From an uncultured Sphingomonadaceae bacterium (lineage in GTDB: Bacteria; Pseudomonadota; Alphaproteobacteria; Sphingomonadales; Sphingomonadaceae), in contig CANLQG010000001.1 in the NCBI GenBank assembly GCA_947493195.1, positions 310,001 through 374,000 on the forward strand: a stretch of DNA of 64,000 bases. The letters run 5' to 3'. Below the pieces are notes generated by a model. The model made no database searches and was not told the origin of the DNA. It saw nothing but the letters and a program-made list of their open reading frames with translations. The position numbers were made by a program, and so were the translations under genes. Of the stretch, positions 17,783 to 25,883 are shown piece by piece; the stretch's first letter is position 1; each line of letters starts with the position of its first letter.

Positions 17783-18097
17783 GTGCCAGGAGAACTGATT
17801 CCGATAATCGCCATTGTCTTCGGCTGCATGATCCCGATCAGCGTGATCTGGACCAAGCACAAGCAGACGATTGCCGAGATGCAGGTGAACGCCACCGCCG
17901 CCAACACCGCCGAACGCGCCGCGCAATACGCCAGCCAGGTGCAGAAGCTGGAAGACCGCGTGCAGGTGCTTGAACGCATCGTCACTGACAAAGGCTACGA
18001 CGTGGCCACCCAGATCGAAGCCCTGCGCGACCAGCGCAGCGTGGACCATGCAGGCAGCGGCATCGCGCTCGACTTCGCGAAGAAGGAGAACGCGTGA
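17783..18097 (+). CDS. PspB-like small membrane protein, array member 1
   Basis: A 104-residue protein with an N-terminal membrane segment (residues 4-23, ELIPIIAIVFGCMIPISVIW), an Ala/Gln-rich helix, and the motif KLEDRVQVLERIVTDKGYDVATQIEALRDQ. The tail LDFAKKENA is close to that of array member 2 (LSFEKKEKA). The start is a GTG with an upstream AAGGAAGGGGAG site, 31 bases after pspC; this is the only real gap in the array. The function is unknown. From context and motif I infer a membrane-anchored helix that can pair with PspB, PspC or its paralogs. Confidence 0.85.
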   Translation: MPGELIPIIAIVFGCMIPISVIWTKHKQTIAEMQVNATAANTAERAAQYASQVQKLEDRVQVLERIVTDKGYDVATQIEALRDQRSVDHAGSGIALDFAKKENA

Positions 18098-18456
18098 TGG
18101 ACTGGGGAGGCCCCGAATTCGTTCTCGCCATCATCGCCCTGTCGACGCTTGGCTGGATCATCAACAACTGGATCCGCGCAAAGCACGGCTACCCGCTGGA
18201 AGATGAACTGTTCGGCAAGACCGAAAGAACAGATGTCACGCGCAACGACGAGGAAACTCGCAAGCTACGCGAACAGAATCAGCAGTTGCGCGACCTGATG
18301 GAGCGCATGGAAGACCGCATGATCGTGCTGGAGCGCATCGTTACCGACAAGGGCTACACCGTGGCCGAGGAGATCGAGGCGCTGCGCGACAAGCCCGCCC
18401 GGTCCACCCGTGACAACGGAACGCCCCTCAGCTTCGAGAAGAAGGAAAAGGCCTGA
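18097..18456 (+). CDS. PspB-like small membrane protein, array member 2
   Basis: A 119-residue protein with a membrane segment (EFVLAIIALSTLGWIINNWI) followed by a RAKHGYPLEDELFGK motif, a Glu/Gln-rich helix, and MEDRMIVLERIVTDKGYTVAEEIEALRDK. The start is the ATG at 18097, overlapping the preceding stop (TGATG); a GTG one codon earlier is also possible. The KHGYPLE motif recurs in member 3, so the two look like sister copies. The C-terminal tail LSFEKKEKA resembles member 1. Confidence 0.85.
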   Translation: MDWGGPEFVLAIIALSTLGWIINNWIRAKHGYPLEDELFGKTERTDVTRNDEETRKLREQNQQLRDLMERMEDRMIVLERIVTDKGYTVAEEIEALRDKPARSTRDNGTPLSFEKKEKA

Positions 18457-18767
18457 TGGAACTGATTACCGAAACCACCGTGATCGCCGGTGTCGCCATC
18501 ATGACAGCAGGCTGGATCGTGAACACCTGGATGCGCATGAAGCATGGCTATCCGCTGGAAAACAGCTGGGGCAAGGCCGTCTATCCCAAGAACGACCAGG
18601 CGGTGGAGCGCGTAAAGCTGCTGAGCCAGGAAAACGCCGCGCTGCAGGCCGAACTCGGTTCGCTCAAGGATCGCCTCGCCAATGTGGAGCGCATCGTCAC
18701 CGACAGCGGCTACCAGTTGACGCACGAGATCGAGAGCCTGCGCAGCGACCGGAAGGACGCGAACTGA
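18456..18767 (+). CDS. PspB-like small membrane protein, array member 3
   Basis: A 103-residue protein with a membrane segment (TVIAGVAIMTAGWIVNTWM), the RMKHGYPLENSWGK motif shared with member 2, a helix (VERVKLLSQENAALQAELGSL), and KDRLANVERIVTDSGYQLTHEIESLRSD. The start overlaps the stop of member 2 by TGATG and its own stop overlaps the next start the same way, so translation is coupled on both sides. The function is unknown beyond the Psp context. Confidence 0.85.
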   Translation: MELITETTVIAGVAIMTAGWIVNTWMRMKHGYPLENSWGKAVYPKNDQAVERVKLLSQENAALQAELGSLKDRLANVERIVTDSGYQLTHEIESLRSDRKDAN

Positions 18768-19018
18768 TGTTCGGGGCAGACACGGCACTGGTGCTGGATG
18801 CAATCACGATTGCCGGCGCGGCCCTCGCCGCGGGCGCAGGCGGTACGTGGTTGGTCCTCCGGCAGCGGGCTTCGCGCAATGCGAAGACGATCACGCAAAG
18901 CCGGACCGGCACCCTGGAACAGCGCGTTCGCGTCCTTGAACGCATCGCAACCGACCAGCCGCGCGTGCTGGCCGAGGAAATCGAGGCACTGCGCGACACT
19001 CCAACGGGGGCGAACTGA
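18767..19018 (+). CDS. PspB-like small membrane protein, array member 4
   Basis: An 83-residue protein with a Gly/Ala-rich membrane segment (DAITIAGAALAAGAGGTWLVL), a basic stretch (RQRASRNAKTITQSR) and LEQRVRVLERIATDQPRVLAEEIEALRDT. It is the member in which the linker between anchor and motif is nearly absent. The ATG at 18767 overlaps the preceding TGA; a longer in-frame extension exists upstream but would run through member 3 and is rejected. Confidence 0.82.
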   Translation: MFGADTALVLDAITIAGAALAAGAGGTWLVLRQRASRNAKTITQSRTGTLEQRVRVLERIATDQPRVLAEEIEALRDTPTGAN

Positions 19019-19317
19019 TGGACGGTGACCTGATCCTGATCTTCGGCTTCATCCTCAGTCTGCTGATGGTGATCCTGCCATTCGCCTACATCATCAACAA
19101 GCGGGTGAACGAGCACGAGGAGCGCAAACTGGAGATCAAGGCCCGGATCGAGGAGGCGAAAGCCCAGCAGGCCATGCACGGCCGCCAATTGTCCGACGAC
19201 ATGGAAGACCGGATGCGCGTGCTCGAGCGCATCGTCACCGACCCCGGCGCAGACCTGTCGCGCCAGATCGAGGAATTGCGCGCCGACCGATCGGCGCGGG
19301 AGGAGAGAATATCGTGA
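19018..19317 (+). CDS. PspB-like small membrane protein, array member 5
   Basis: A 99-residue protein with a long hydrophobic segment (LILIFGFILSLLMVILPFAYII), a highly charged helix (KRVNEHEERKLEIKARIEEAKAQQ) and MEDRMRVLERIVTDPGADLSRQIEELRAD. The start overlaps the preceding stop by TGATG. The longer charged helix suggests a longer coiled coil than in members 1-4. Confidence 0.85.
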   Translation: MDGDLILIFGFILSLLMVILPFAYIINKRVNEHEERKLEIKARIEEAKAQQAMHGRQLSDDMEDRMRVLERIVTDPGADLSRQIEELRADRSAREERIS

Positions 19318-19556
19318 GTTTCTGGAGTGCCATTGTCCTGATCGTCCTCATTACCGCCGTTGCAGGGATTTTCCGCAATCGCCGAAACAGCGAGGGACGC
19401 GGCACCCTTCCGGAAGCGCAGGATACCAGCGCCCGCGAACGGGAACTGGAATACGAGGTGGAGGCGCTGCGCGAACGCGTGAAGGTGCTCGAACGCATCG
19501 CCACCGATCCGGCCCGCCGCACCGCAGAGGAAATCGAGAAACTGCGCGACGATTGA
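19314..19556 (+). CDS. PspB-like small membrane protein, array member 6
   Basis: An 80-residue protein with a short membrane segment (FWSAIVLIVLITAVAGIF), a basic/polar linker and LRERVKVLERIATDPARRTAEEIEKLRDD at the very C-terminus. The GTG start overlaps the previous stop by four bases (GTGA). Its architecture is the closest in size to E. coli PspB. Confidence 0.83.
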   Translation: MSFWSAIVLIVLITAVAGIFRNRRNSEGRGTLPEAQDTSARERELEYEVEALRERVKVLERIATDPARRTAEEIEKLRDD

Positions 19557-19591
19557 TCGTCGCCGCTCACAACGCCCGCAGGGAGGACCAA

Positions 19592-19831
19592 ATGACGCAA
19601 ATCGACCTGTTGATCGCCGCCAGCGCCCTTCTCGCGCTGGCCATGCTGACCGCCACTGTTCTGATGGGCTGGCAGGGCTGGCTCGCCCTCAAGAACCGCG
19701 AGCTGGAGATGCACCGCATGCCGGCCGAAATGGAAGGCGGATCGCGTGAAGGCATGGCGCGGATCGAGATTGCCGACCTCAAGGAACGCATCCGCAAGCT
19801 GGAAGCCATCGCGAACGGGGTGGACCTGTGA
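19592..19831 (+). CDS. PspB-like small membrane protein, array member 7 (truncated motif)
   Basis: A 79-residue protein with a hydrophobic segment (LLIAASALLALAMLTATVLMGW) and a C-terminal helix ADLKERIRKLEAIANGVDL. That helix keeps the first half of the array motif (K-E-R-I-x-K-L-E-x-I) but lacks the E-I-E-x-L-R half. The ATG at 19592 follows a GGGAGGA site and is preferred over an upstream TTG. It is the last member; sufE follows 14 bases later. A diverged copy is the likeliest reading. Confidence 0.8.
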   Translation: MTQIDLLIAASALLALAMLTATVLMGWQGWLALKNRELEMHRMPAEMEGGSREGMARIEIADLKERIRKLEAIANGVDL

Positions 19832-19845
19832 CGCGCAGCCACTAG

Positions 19846-20262
19846 ATGGCAGACATGCGCACACTTGAAGACATCCAGGAAGAGTACGAATTTCTCGAGG
19901 GCGACGAACGCTATCGCCTGCTGATCGAGCTGGGCCGCGAGCTGGACGAGATGCCCGCCGCCCTGAAAACGGACGCCACGCTCGTTCGTGGATGTTCGGC
20001 GCAGGTCTGGGTCTATCCGACCGGCGATGCCGACAAACTGCATTTCGTCGCCGACAGCAACGCCGCCATTACGAAGGGCATCGTCGCGCTGGTGATCGCC
20101 GCGGTGCAGGACAAGCCCGCGACCGAGGTAGCCGGCATGGATGTCGCAGAGGCGCTCGCCCCCTTCGATCTGAAGAACCAGCTTTCATCCAACCGCACCC
20201 AGGGCGTGCCCAACATGATCGCGCTGGTACAGGAACACGCCGCGCGCATCTCGCAAGGGTAA
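19846..20262 (+). CDS. sufE: SufE family cysteine desulfurase activator
   Basis: Sulfur-acceptor protein that stimulates SufS-type cysteine desulfurases in Fe-S cluster assembly. The 138-residue protein carries the acceptor cysteine in LVRGCSAQVW (Cys50), and the flanking block begins DEMPAALKTDATLV. The C-terminal NRTQGVPNMI also fits the family. No sufS or sufBCD is nearby. It follows the psp array closely and may be reached by read-through. Confidence 0.95.
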   Translation: MADMRTLEDIQEEYEFLEGDERYRLLIELGRELDEMPAALKTDATLVRGCSAQVWVYPTGDADKLHFVADSNAAITKGIVALVIAAVQDKPATEVAGMDVAEALAPFDLKNQLSSNRTQGVPNMIALVQEHAARISQG

Positions 20263-20384
20263 CAGGTTCGCCCCGCCGGAAATGAACGCGCGCAAGAGCC
20301 ATACCACCCGGCTTTGTTGGAACGCGCCTGCAATCACCCCGTTGAAAAGGCAAACGGAGGGGGGTAAACCTCAGGAGACCCCAA

Positions 20385-20543
20385 ATGGCTATTCTTATTC
20401 TTATCGCTACCATCGTGCTGCCGCCGGTAGGCGTAGCGGCAAAGCACGGACTGGGTGGAACCGCCCTGCTCAACCTCGTGCTGACGCTGCTCGGCTTCAT
20501 CCCCGGCCTGATCCACGGACTGTACGTGAACTACGCCCGCTAA
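20385..20543 (+). CDS. YqaE/Pmp3 family small membrane protein
   Basis: A 52-residue, very hydrophobic protein of the UPF0057/Pmp3 family, associated in other organisms with membrane-potential and salt stress. The start is preceded by a CAGGAGACC site. Family features are visible: two membrane helices, the PPVGVAAK turn after the first, and LTLLGFIPGLIHGLYV for the second. Being so close to the Psp locus, it may share a membrane-stress role. The 122 bases before it show no other gene. Confidence 0.9.
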   Translation: MAILILIATIVLPPVGVAAKHGLGGTALLNLVLTLLGFIPGLIHGLYVNYAR

Positions 20544-20621
20544 GGGTTAGTCTCACGCAAAGCGATTGCGCTCCACCAAGGTGTAGGCCATGCTCCTCCT
20601 CGGTGAATCCGGGGGGCCGGC

Positions 20622-21902
20622 ATGCGCGATCACGAATTGCGAAAACAGGTTGTTTCCGAAATGCACCTGCGCCGCTGGCCGGTGCTTTCGGTACCCTGTT
20701 TCATCGTACAGTGGGTGCTCATCGTCGCGCCGGATGAACGCGAAGACGAAGCTGCCTATCTCGAAGGATTTCGCGATCCGGACGCGAGACAGGCAAATCC
20801 TCCGCATCTCTCGGGATTTCTGGCCGGTGGCGTGGAATTCTCTTGGGAGCGACATAGCGAAGGCACGAGCCTTTCGCTTTTCATCGACGGTGTTTCCGAG
20901 GAGGATCTGGCATCGGCCACCCTTCCCGACCGGGTGAGCGAGGCAATCGAATGGGCTCAGCGCCTTCCGGGCAAGGTCATGCGCGCAATCCAGATTCGCG
21001 TGGTAGCCGATGATGACGCGGCCGAGCGATTGCTGCCGCACATGGACTTCCTTCGCTCCGAACTGATCTCCTGCAATTTTGGGGGCGCACCGCGCATGTG
21101 GGGCGATTTCAGGCTGAAGGATGACGGGTTTGGCAAGCTGGTGGTGGCTGCCAACGGTACCGACCTGCGCGACTTCAGCAGGCTGGTCCAGCGGCTGCAG
21201 GACCTTGGCAATTATCGCAACCGTGCCTTGCTTGGCCTGCCGACAGCGCAGAAGGCATGGCCGAAGCTCGATGCCGTCGGAACGAAGCTTGCCGAAGTGG
21301 CAGCGCGCATCGCGGGTGATGAGACAAAGGACGATGTGCTGCTGGAACAGCTTTCCACCTACAGCGCGGAACTCAATGCCATTGCCAATGCCATCGACTA
21401 TCGCCTCAGCGCGACCGCTGCCTATGCCCAGCTCGTGAACGAGCGGCTGGAGCAACTGCGCGTGACACCGATAGACGGTTATGCCTCGCTGGTGGATTTC
21501 ACCCAGCGCCGGTTCCTGCCCGCGATCCGCACCTGCGCCGCGGTGAAGGACCGGCAGCTCGGGCTGTCTGCACGGGCAGAGCGAGCCGCCAGCCTCCTGC
21601 GCGCGCGTATCAGCACGCGGATCGAGAACCAGAATGCGGAACTGCTGCGATCGATGGATCGCAGCACCCGCATGCAGCTGCGGCTGCAACAACTGGTGGA
21701 AGGCCTGTCAGTCGTCGCGCTCAGCTATTACCTGATCGGGCTGGTCGGTTATGTCCTGAAAGGGGCGGGCCACAGATGGCCAGGCCTCGATGCCGAGGTC
21801 GCACTGGCCGTCATCACCCTACCCGTCGTGGCCGTGGTATGGCTGGCGACACGTCTCTTGAAAAAGCGCCTGTTGCAGGGCCCCGACCGGCGGCTGCCCT
21901 AG
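20622..21902 (+). CDS. DUF3422 family membrane-anchored protein
   Basis: A 426-residue protein matching the DUF3422 layout. The N-terminal domain contains GGVEFSWERHSEGTSLSLF (the family's W-E-R-H-[ST]-E-F block). The middle is helical (DFSRLVQRLQDLGNYRNRALLGLPTAQ). Two hydrophobic segments near the C-terminus (LSVVALSYYLIGLVGYVLK; VALAVITLPVVAVVWLATRLL) frame a K-G-x-G-x-x-W loop. The C-terminal pair of membrane helices suggests a cytoplasmic body anchored to the inner membrane. The biochemical role is unknown. Confidence 0.85.
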   Translation: MRDHELRKQVVSEMHLRRWPVLSVPCFIVQWVLIVAPDEREDEAAYLEGFRDPDARQANPPHLSGFLAGGVEFSWERHSEGTSLSLFIDGVSEEDLASATLPDRVSEAIEWAQRLPGKVMRAIQIRVVADDDAAERLLPHMDFLRSELISCNFGGAPRMWGDFRLKDDGFGKLVVAANGTDLRDFSRLVQRLQDLGNYRNRALLGLPTAQKAWPKLDAVGTKLAEVAARIAGDETKDDVLLEQLSTYSAELNAIANAIDYRLSATAAYAQLVNERLEQLRVTPIDGYASLVDFTQRRFLPAIRTCAAVKDRQLGLSARAERAASLLRARISTRIENQNAELLRSMDRSTRMQLRLQQLVEGLSVVALSYYLIGLVGYVLKGAGHRWPGLDAEVALAVITLPVVAVVWLATRLLKKRLLQGPDRRLP

Positions 21903-21908
21903 CCGATT

Positions 21909-22409
21909 TCAGGCTCCGGCGCTGTCGCGTACCACGGCGATGCCCGCTTCGCGCTGGCGCCTCAGGTCGACCTTCAGCGCGGCAGGATCGCGTGCGAAGA
22001 GAAAGCCGAAGCTTACCCCGCCTTCCTTGCCGATGGTGGCATGGTGCAGCTTGTGGGCCTGCACCAGCCGCTTGGCATAGCCACGCTTGGGCACCCATTT
22101 GAAATAGCGCTGATGAACAAGGCCATCGTGGATGAACGTGTAGATCAGCCCGTACACGGTAATGCCGAGGGCGAACCACCACAGGAAATCGGACACGAAA
22201 TAGCCAACGATGAACATGACGATCACGATGCTGCCGAAAACGACCGCGAACAGATCGTTTTTCTCCAGCATGTTGTCATGCGGTTCGTGATGATCGCGGT
22301 GCCAGCCCCAGCCCCAGCCGTGCATCACGTACCGGTGCGCCCACCAGGCGAACCCTTCCATGAAAACGACCGCACCGACAACGGTGAGGACTATTTCGGC
22401 TACGCTCAT
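21909..22409 (-). CDS. crtZ: Beta-carotene 3-hydroxylase
   Basis: Non-haem di-iron hydroxylase that adds 3-OH groups to beta-ionone rings. The 166-residue protein has His clusters typical of CrtZ: HRYVMHGWGWGWHRDHHEPH, HDGLVHQRYF and HKLHHA, in a multi-pass membrane framework. The start at 22409 gives MSVAEIVLTVVGAVVFMEGFAWWAHRYVMHG; longer upstream starts would overlap crtW. It follows crtW after four bases, so both are on one transcript, and its 3' end converges with DUF3422. Confidence 0.94.
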   Translation of the reverse strand: MSVAEIVLTVVGAVVFMEGFAWWAHRYVMHGWGWGWHRDHHEPHDNMLEKNDLFAVVFGSIVIVMFIVGYFVSDFLWWFALGITVYGLIYTFIHDGLVHQRYFKWVPKRGYAKRLVQAHKLHHATIGKEGGVSFGFLFARDPAALKVDLRRQREAGIAVVRDSAGA

Positions 22410-22413
22410 CTCT

Positions 22414-23169
22414 TCAGCTCCGAATCGACTCGGCAAGGCCGCGCCGGCAGCGCGGGAGTGCCCACCACGGGGTCTGCGGAAACCTGTGGTGTTCGTGATG
22501 ATAGCCGAAATGGAAACACGTTGCGAGGCTGACAAGGGGTGAGAAATCGTCCGACCGGGCATTATGCCTGTCATCGAAGGTGTCACGCGCGTGGCGATGC
22601 GGCCGATAGGTGCCGAAATAGAACAGCTGCATGCTCGATGCGATCGCGGGCAGTCCGAACACCAGCACGATCTGGGTCATGGGTACGCCGACGACCAGCC
22701 AGTAGATCGTCACGATGGTGCTGACGTAAAGCACCGACTGCCAGCCGAAATAACGGCGCAGGAAGGTGCCGTACCAGCGCCAGAAATTGCTGGGATTGGC
22801 GGTGTCGAAGTCGGGATCGCCCTCCCCCCCGGCATGGCGATGGTGATCGAAATGCGCGCTGCGCATCTTGCGCCAGCCAAACCCTGCATAAAGGAACAGC
22901 AATCCGCCACCGATTGCAGAATTGAGGCGCGGAAATCCGGGAGCCAGCGATCCGTGCATGGCATCGTGGCTGATGATGAAGACGCCGACCGAGAGCCAGC
23001 ACTGGATCACGGAAATCGCAAGCGCCGCCGGCAGTGTACTCCAGCTTAGTTCGAAAACGAAGATCGCGTAAAAATGCAATCCCAGCCATGCGCCGACTAT
23101 CGCAATCGCCAGGCCGAGACCGACGAGGGATTGCGCGCTGCGGGGAATGCCGGGGGCGGATCGAACCAT
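22414..23169 (-). CDS. crtW: Beta-carotene ketolase
   Basis: Di-iron 4-oxygenase (ketolase) that introduces keto groups on beta-ionone rings. The 251-residue protein has the three His boxes of CrtW: SHDAMHG, HFDHHRH (with GDPDF after it) and HFGYHHEHH. With CrtZ immediately downstream, the pair could make astaxanthin or related keto-hydroxy carotenoids. The rest of the pathway (crtE, crtB, crtI, crtY) is not in this window. Confidence 0.93.
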   Translation of the reverse strand: MVRSAPGIPRSAQSLVGLGLAIAIVGAWLGLHFYAIFVFELSWSTLPAALAISVIQCWLSVGVFIISHDAMHGSLAPGFPRLNSAIGGGLLFLYAGFGWRKMRSAHFDHHRHAGGEGDPDFDTANPSNFWRWYGTFLRRYFGWQSVLYVSTIVTIYWLVVGVPMTQIVLVFGLPAIASSMQLFYFGTYRPHRHARDTFDDRHNARSDDFSPLVSLATCFHFGYHHEHHRFPQTPWWALPRCRRGLAESIRS

Positions 23170-23257
23170 TACACCAAGGCCTTAGAGCACTATGCCGGGC
23201 AGGCAAACGCGGCAATTGGTCCCTGTCTCAAGGGCCGGAACGAATTGCTCGCGGCAA

Positions 23258-23662
23258 CTACTCTCGCGGCAGGCCGAAATAGCGTTCAGCCACGTCCTGG
23301 TTGATGCGCGCGGGCCGATGGGTTTCGCTGTCGATGCAGCACCACATGGACTGCACTTCGGCCAGCACGTCCTCACCGCGGCGAATCACCGTGTTATAGA
23401 AGCTGCGCGCACCCTTGATCTTTTCCAGCACCGTTTCGGCGATAACGTCATCATGCAGGAAGGCGGGCCGACGATAGGTAATCTCGTGCTTCAGCGCGAC
23501 CCAGGCCTTGCTCGCCACCTCTTCTGCCGGGGCGAGTTTCTGCCAGTGTTGCAGGACCACGTCCTGCACCCAGTTCAGATAGCGCGAATTGTTCACGTGC
23601 CCCATGAAATCGATATCATCGGGCAGGATCTTGATGGGAATCGCAAAGGGCTTGATTGACAT
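23258..23662 (-). CDS. 4HBT-type acyl-CoA thioesterase
   Basis: A 134-residue hotdog-fold protein. The N-terminal block DDIDFMGHVNNSRYLNWVQDVVLQHW contains the catalytic Asp and GHVNN motif of the 4-hydroxybenzoyl-CoA thioesterase/YbgC class. The strand block LKHEITYRRPAFLHDDVIAETVL follows. The substrate is not determinable. It is separate from the crt genes by 88 bases and divergent from leuC. Confidence 0.9.
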   Translation of the reverse strand: MSIKPFAIPIKILPDDIDFMGHVNNSRYLNWVQDVVLQHWQKLAPAEEVASKAWVALKHEITYRRPAFLHDDVIAETVLEKIKGARSFYNTVIRRGEDVLAEVQSMWCCIDSETHRPARINQDVAERYFGLPRE

Positions 23663-23761
23663 CGGTGTAAATTAGGCGCGCAACGTTAACTTTCCAAGAC
23701 ACCAAAAAGCCTTTTCTCGTTATTCTTGGCGGAAAGTCTCTCGCGCGCTATCTGGCAACCC

Positions 23762-25204
23762 ATGTCCAGTAAGCCCCGCACCCTGTACGAAAAGATTTTC
23801 GATGCCCATGTGGTGGAGCGGCGCGATGACGGTACCTGCCTGATCTTCATTGATCGCCACCTCGTCCACGAAGTCACCAGCCCCCAGGCATTCGAGGCGC
23901 TGCGGATCAATGGCCGTACCGTGCGCCATCCGGAACTTACCCTGGCCGTTCCCGACCATAACCTGCCCACCACCGCGCGCACCGACGCGCAAGGTAACCG
24001 CGTGCCGATTGCCGACGAGGAAAGCCGCGAGCAGCTCGCCGCGCTGGAGCGCAACACGCACGATTTCGGCATTCGCTATTTCGATGCCACGGCCCGGCAG
24101 CAGGGCATCGTCCACGTCGTCGGACCGGAGCAGGGCTTCTCTCTACCGGGCACCACCATCGTCTGCGGCGACAGCCACACCGCGTGCCACGGTGGCCTTG
24201 GCGCATGGGCCTTTGGCATCGGCACCAGCGAGGTGGAGCACGTGCTCGCCACGCAGACCCTGCTGCTGCGCCCGTCGAAAACGATGGAAGTGCGGGTGGA
24301 GGGCGATCTGGCGCCCGGCGTCACGGCCAAGGATCTGATCATGCACATCATCGGCGTGATCGGCACTGCTGGCGGCACCGGGCACGTGATCGAATACCGC
24401 GGCAAGGTGTTCGAAAAGATGAGTATCGAGAGCCGCCTGACGGTGTGCAACATGAGCATAGAGGGCGGCGCGCGCGGCGGCCTGATCGCGCCTGACGAAA
24501 CCACTTTCGCCTATATCAAGGGCCGCACCTTCGCGCCCAAGGCCGACGAGTGGGACGATGCTGTCGCCTACTGGAAAACGCTGTATTCCGACCCCGATGC
24601 GGTGTTCGATAAATCTGTAACGATCGATGCTCGCGAAGTGGAACCCTCCGTAACATGGGGCACGAGCCCCGAGGATGTGGTCGCCATCGGCGGCACGGTT
24701 CCAGATCCCGACACTTTCGCCGACCCTTCCAAGCAGGACGCTGCCCGCGCCAGCCTCGATTACATGGGCCTCACGCCCGGCACCCGAATGCAGGATATCG
24801 CCGTGCAGAACATCTTCATCGGCAGTTGCACCAACAGCCGCATCGAAGACCTGCGCGCCGCAGCCGAGGTGTTGCGCGGTCGACGCAAGCACGCGAACAT
24901 CAAGTGGGGCATCGTCGTGCCGGGCTCGGGTCTGGTGAAGATGCAGGCGGAGGCAGAGGGGCTGGACAAGGTCTTCACCGACGCGGGCCTCGAATGGCGG
25001 GAGCCGGGCTGTTCTGCCTGCCTCGGAATGAACCCGGACAAGGTGCCCGCCGGAGAACGCAGCGCTTCTACCAGCAACCGCAACTTCGTGGGTCGGCAGG
25101 GGCCGGGCGCGCGCACGCACCTGGTCTCGCCCGCCATGGCCGCCGCTGCTGCCGTGACAGGCCACCTGACCGACGTGCGCGAACTGACGCGTGAGCCTGC
25201 GTAA
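23762..25204 (+). CDS. leuC: 3-isopropylmalate dehydratase large subunit
   Basis: Fe-S dehydratase subunit that isomerises 2- to 3-isopropylmalate in leucine synthesis, together with LeuD. The 480-residue protein begins [18 protein letters not shown]. It has the cluster cysteines in [13 protein letters not shown] and [11 protein letters not shown], and the [12 protein letters not shown] block. An in-frame ATG 12 codons upstream is less like the family. Its end overlaps the next gene by 14 bases. Confidence 0.97.
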   Translation: MSSKPRTLYEKIFDAHVVERRDDGTCLIFIDRHLVHEVTSPQAFEALRINGRTVRHPELTLAVPDHNLPTTARTDAQGNRVPIADEESREQLAALERNTHDFGIRYFDATARQQGIVHVVGPEQGFSLPGTTIVCGDSHTACHGGLGAWAFGIGTSEVEHVLATQTLLLRPSKTMEVRVEGDLAPGVTAKDLIMHIIGVIGTAGGTGHVIEYRGKVFEKMSIESRLTVCNMSIEGGARGGLIAPDETTFAYIKGRTFAPKADEWDDAVAYWKTLYSDPDAVFDKSVTIDAREVEPSVTWGTSPEDVVAIGGTVPDPDTFADPSKQDAARASLDYMGLTPGTRMQDIAVQNIFIGSCTNSRIEDLRAAAEVLRGRRKHANIKWGIVVPGSGLVKMQAEAEGLDKVFTDAGLEWREPGCSACLGMNPDKVPAGERSASTSNRNFVGRQGPGARTHLVSPAMAAAAAVTGHLTDVRELTREPA

Positions 25205-25685
25205 ACGATCCTTTGCCACGGTGGTCCGCCCCGATACGCGCCTGCTCGTCCTGGGCAGCTTGCCGGGCGAGAGATCGCTGGCGGCGGCGCAATACTACGC
25301 CCACCCGCGAAACGCATTCTGGAAGCTGATGGAAGAGGTGATTGGGAGTGAGCTGGTGGCGCTGGACTATCCTGCGCGGCTGAAGGCGCTGTTGCAGCAC
25401 AAGGTCGGCCTGTGGGACTCGGTGCAATCCGCCGAGCGCAAAGGCAGCCTCGATGCCGACATGCGCGAGATAGAGACCGCTGACCTGACAGCGCTCGTCG
25501 CCACGCTCCCCGAACTCAGGGCCGTGGCCTTCAACGGCAAGACTTCTGAAAAAGCTGCTCGGTCGCAACTGGCGCAAGGCACGCTAAGCCTCGTATCCCT
25601 GCCCTCCTCCAGCCCGGCGCATGCGGCGATGACTTTCGAGGAGAAAACCCGGCACTGGACAAAACTGCGCGAATTCTTGTGCTGA
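25191..25685 (+). CDS. DNA-deoxyinosine glycosylase-like protein (UDG superfamily)
   Basis: A 164-residue member of the hypoxanthine-DNA glycosylase branch of the uracil-DNA glycosylase fold. The motif [28 protein letters not shown] is the characteristic N-terminal block (G-S-x-P-G-x-x-S...Y-Y-x-x-P-x-N-x-F-W). LPSSSPAHA near the C-terminus is the second active-site loop. The GTG start lies inside the end of leuC. The role inferred from the family is excision of deaminated bases. Its place between leuC and leuD has no metabolic logic and may simply be tight packing. Confidence 0.85.
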   Translation: MSLRKRSFATVVRPDTRLLVLGSLPGERSLAAAQYYAHPRNAFWKLMEEVIGSELVALDYPARLKALLQHKVGLWDSVQSAERKGSLDADMREIETADLTALVATLPELRAVAFNGKTSEKAARSQLAQGTLSLVSLPSSSPAHAAMTFEEKTRHWTKLREFLC

Positions 25686-25724
25686 TTATTGCAACCCTCA
25701 CGCCCCGGGAGCATTGGAAATACC

Positions 25725-25883
25725 ATGACTGACAAAATTCCAAAGACAGCCGCAATCGCCGCCGGTGCCATCGGCTCTGCCGCCGTGGCCGCGGCATTGC
25801 TTTACGTGAACCGCCGCAAGAAGCAGAACGGGCCGACGCAGCCCGGCCCCATCCCCAGTGGCGAGAAGCCGGAAACCGACTGA
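25725..25883 (+). CDS. Small single-pass membrane protein between leuC and leuD
   Basis: Not recognised. The 52-residue protein has one Ala-rich hydrophobic segment ([21 protein letters not shown]), a basic stop-transfer patch (NRRKKQ) and a Pro/Gly-rich tail. Its stop overlaps the leuD start (TGATG), which supports translation of the frame. The ribosome-binding site is weak. Confidence 0.6.
   Translation: MTDKIPKTAAIAAGAIGSAAVAAALLYVNRRKKQNGPTQPGPIPSGEKPETD

Noticed and set aside
23160..23230. Possible tRNA-like segment (TCGAACC...ACACCAAGGCC) upstream of crtW
   Set aside because: It has a T-loop-like string but no matching acceptor, D or anticodon stems in either orientation.
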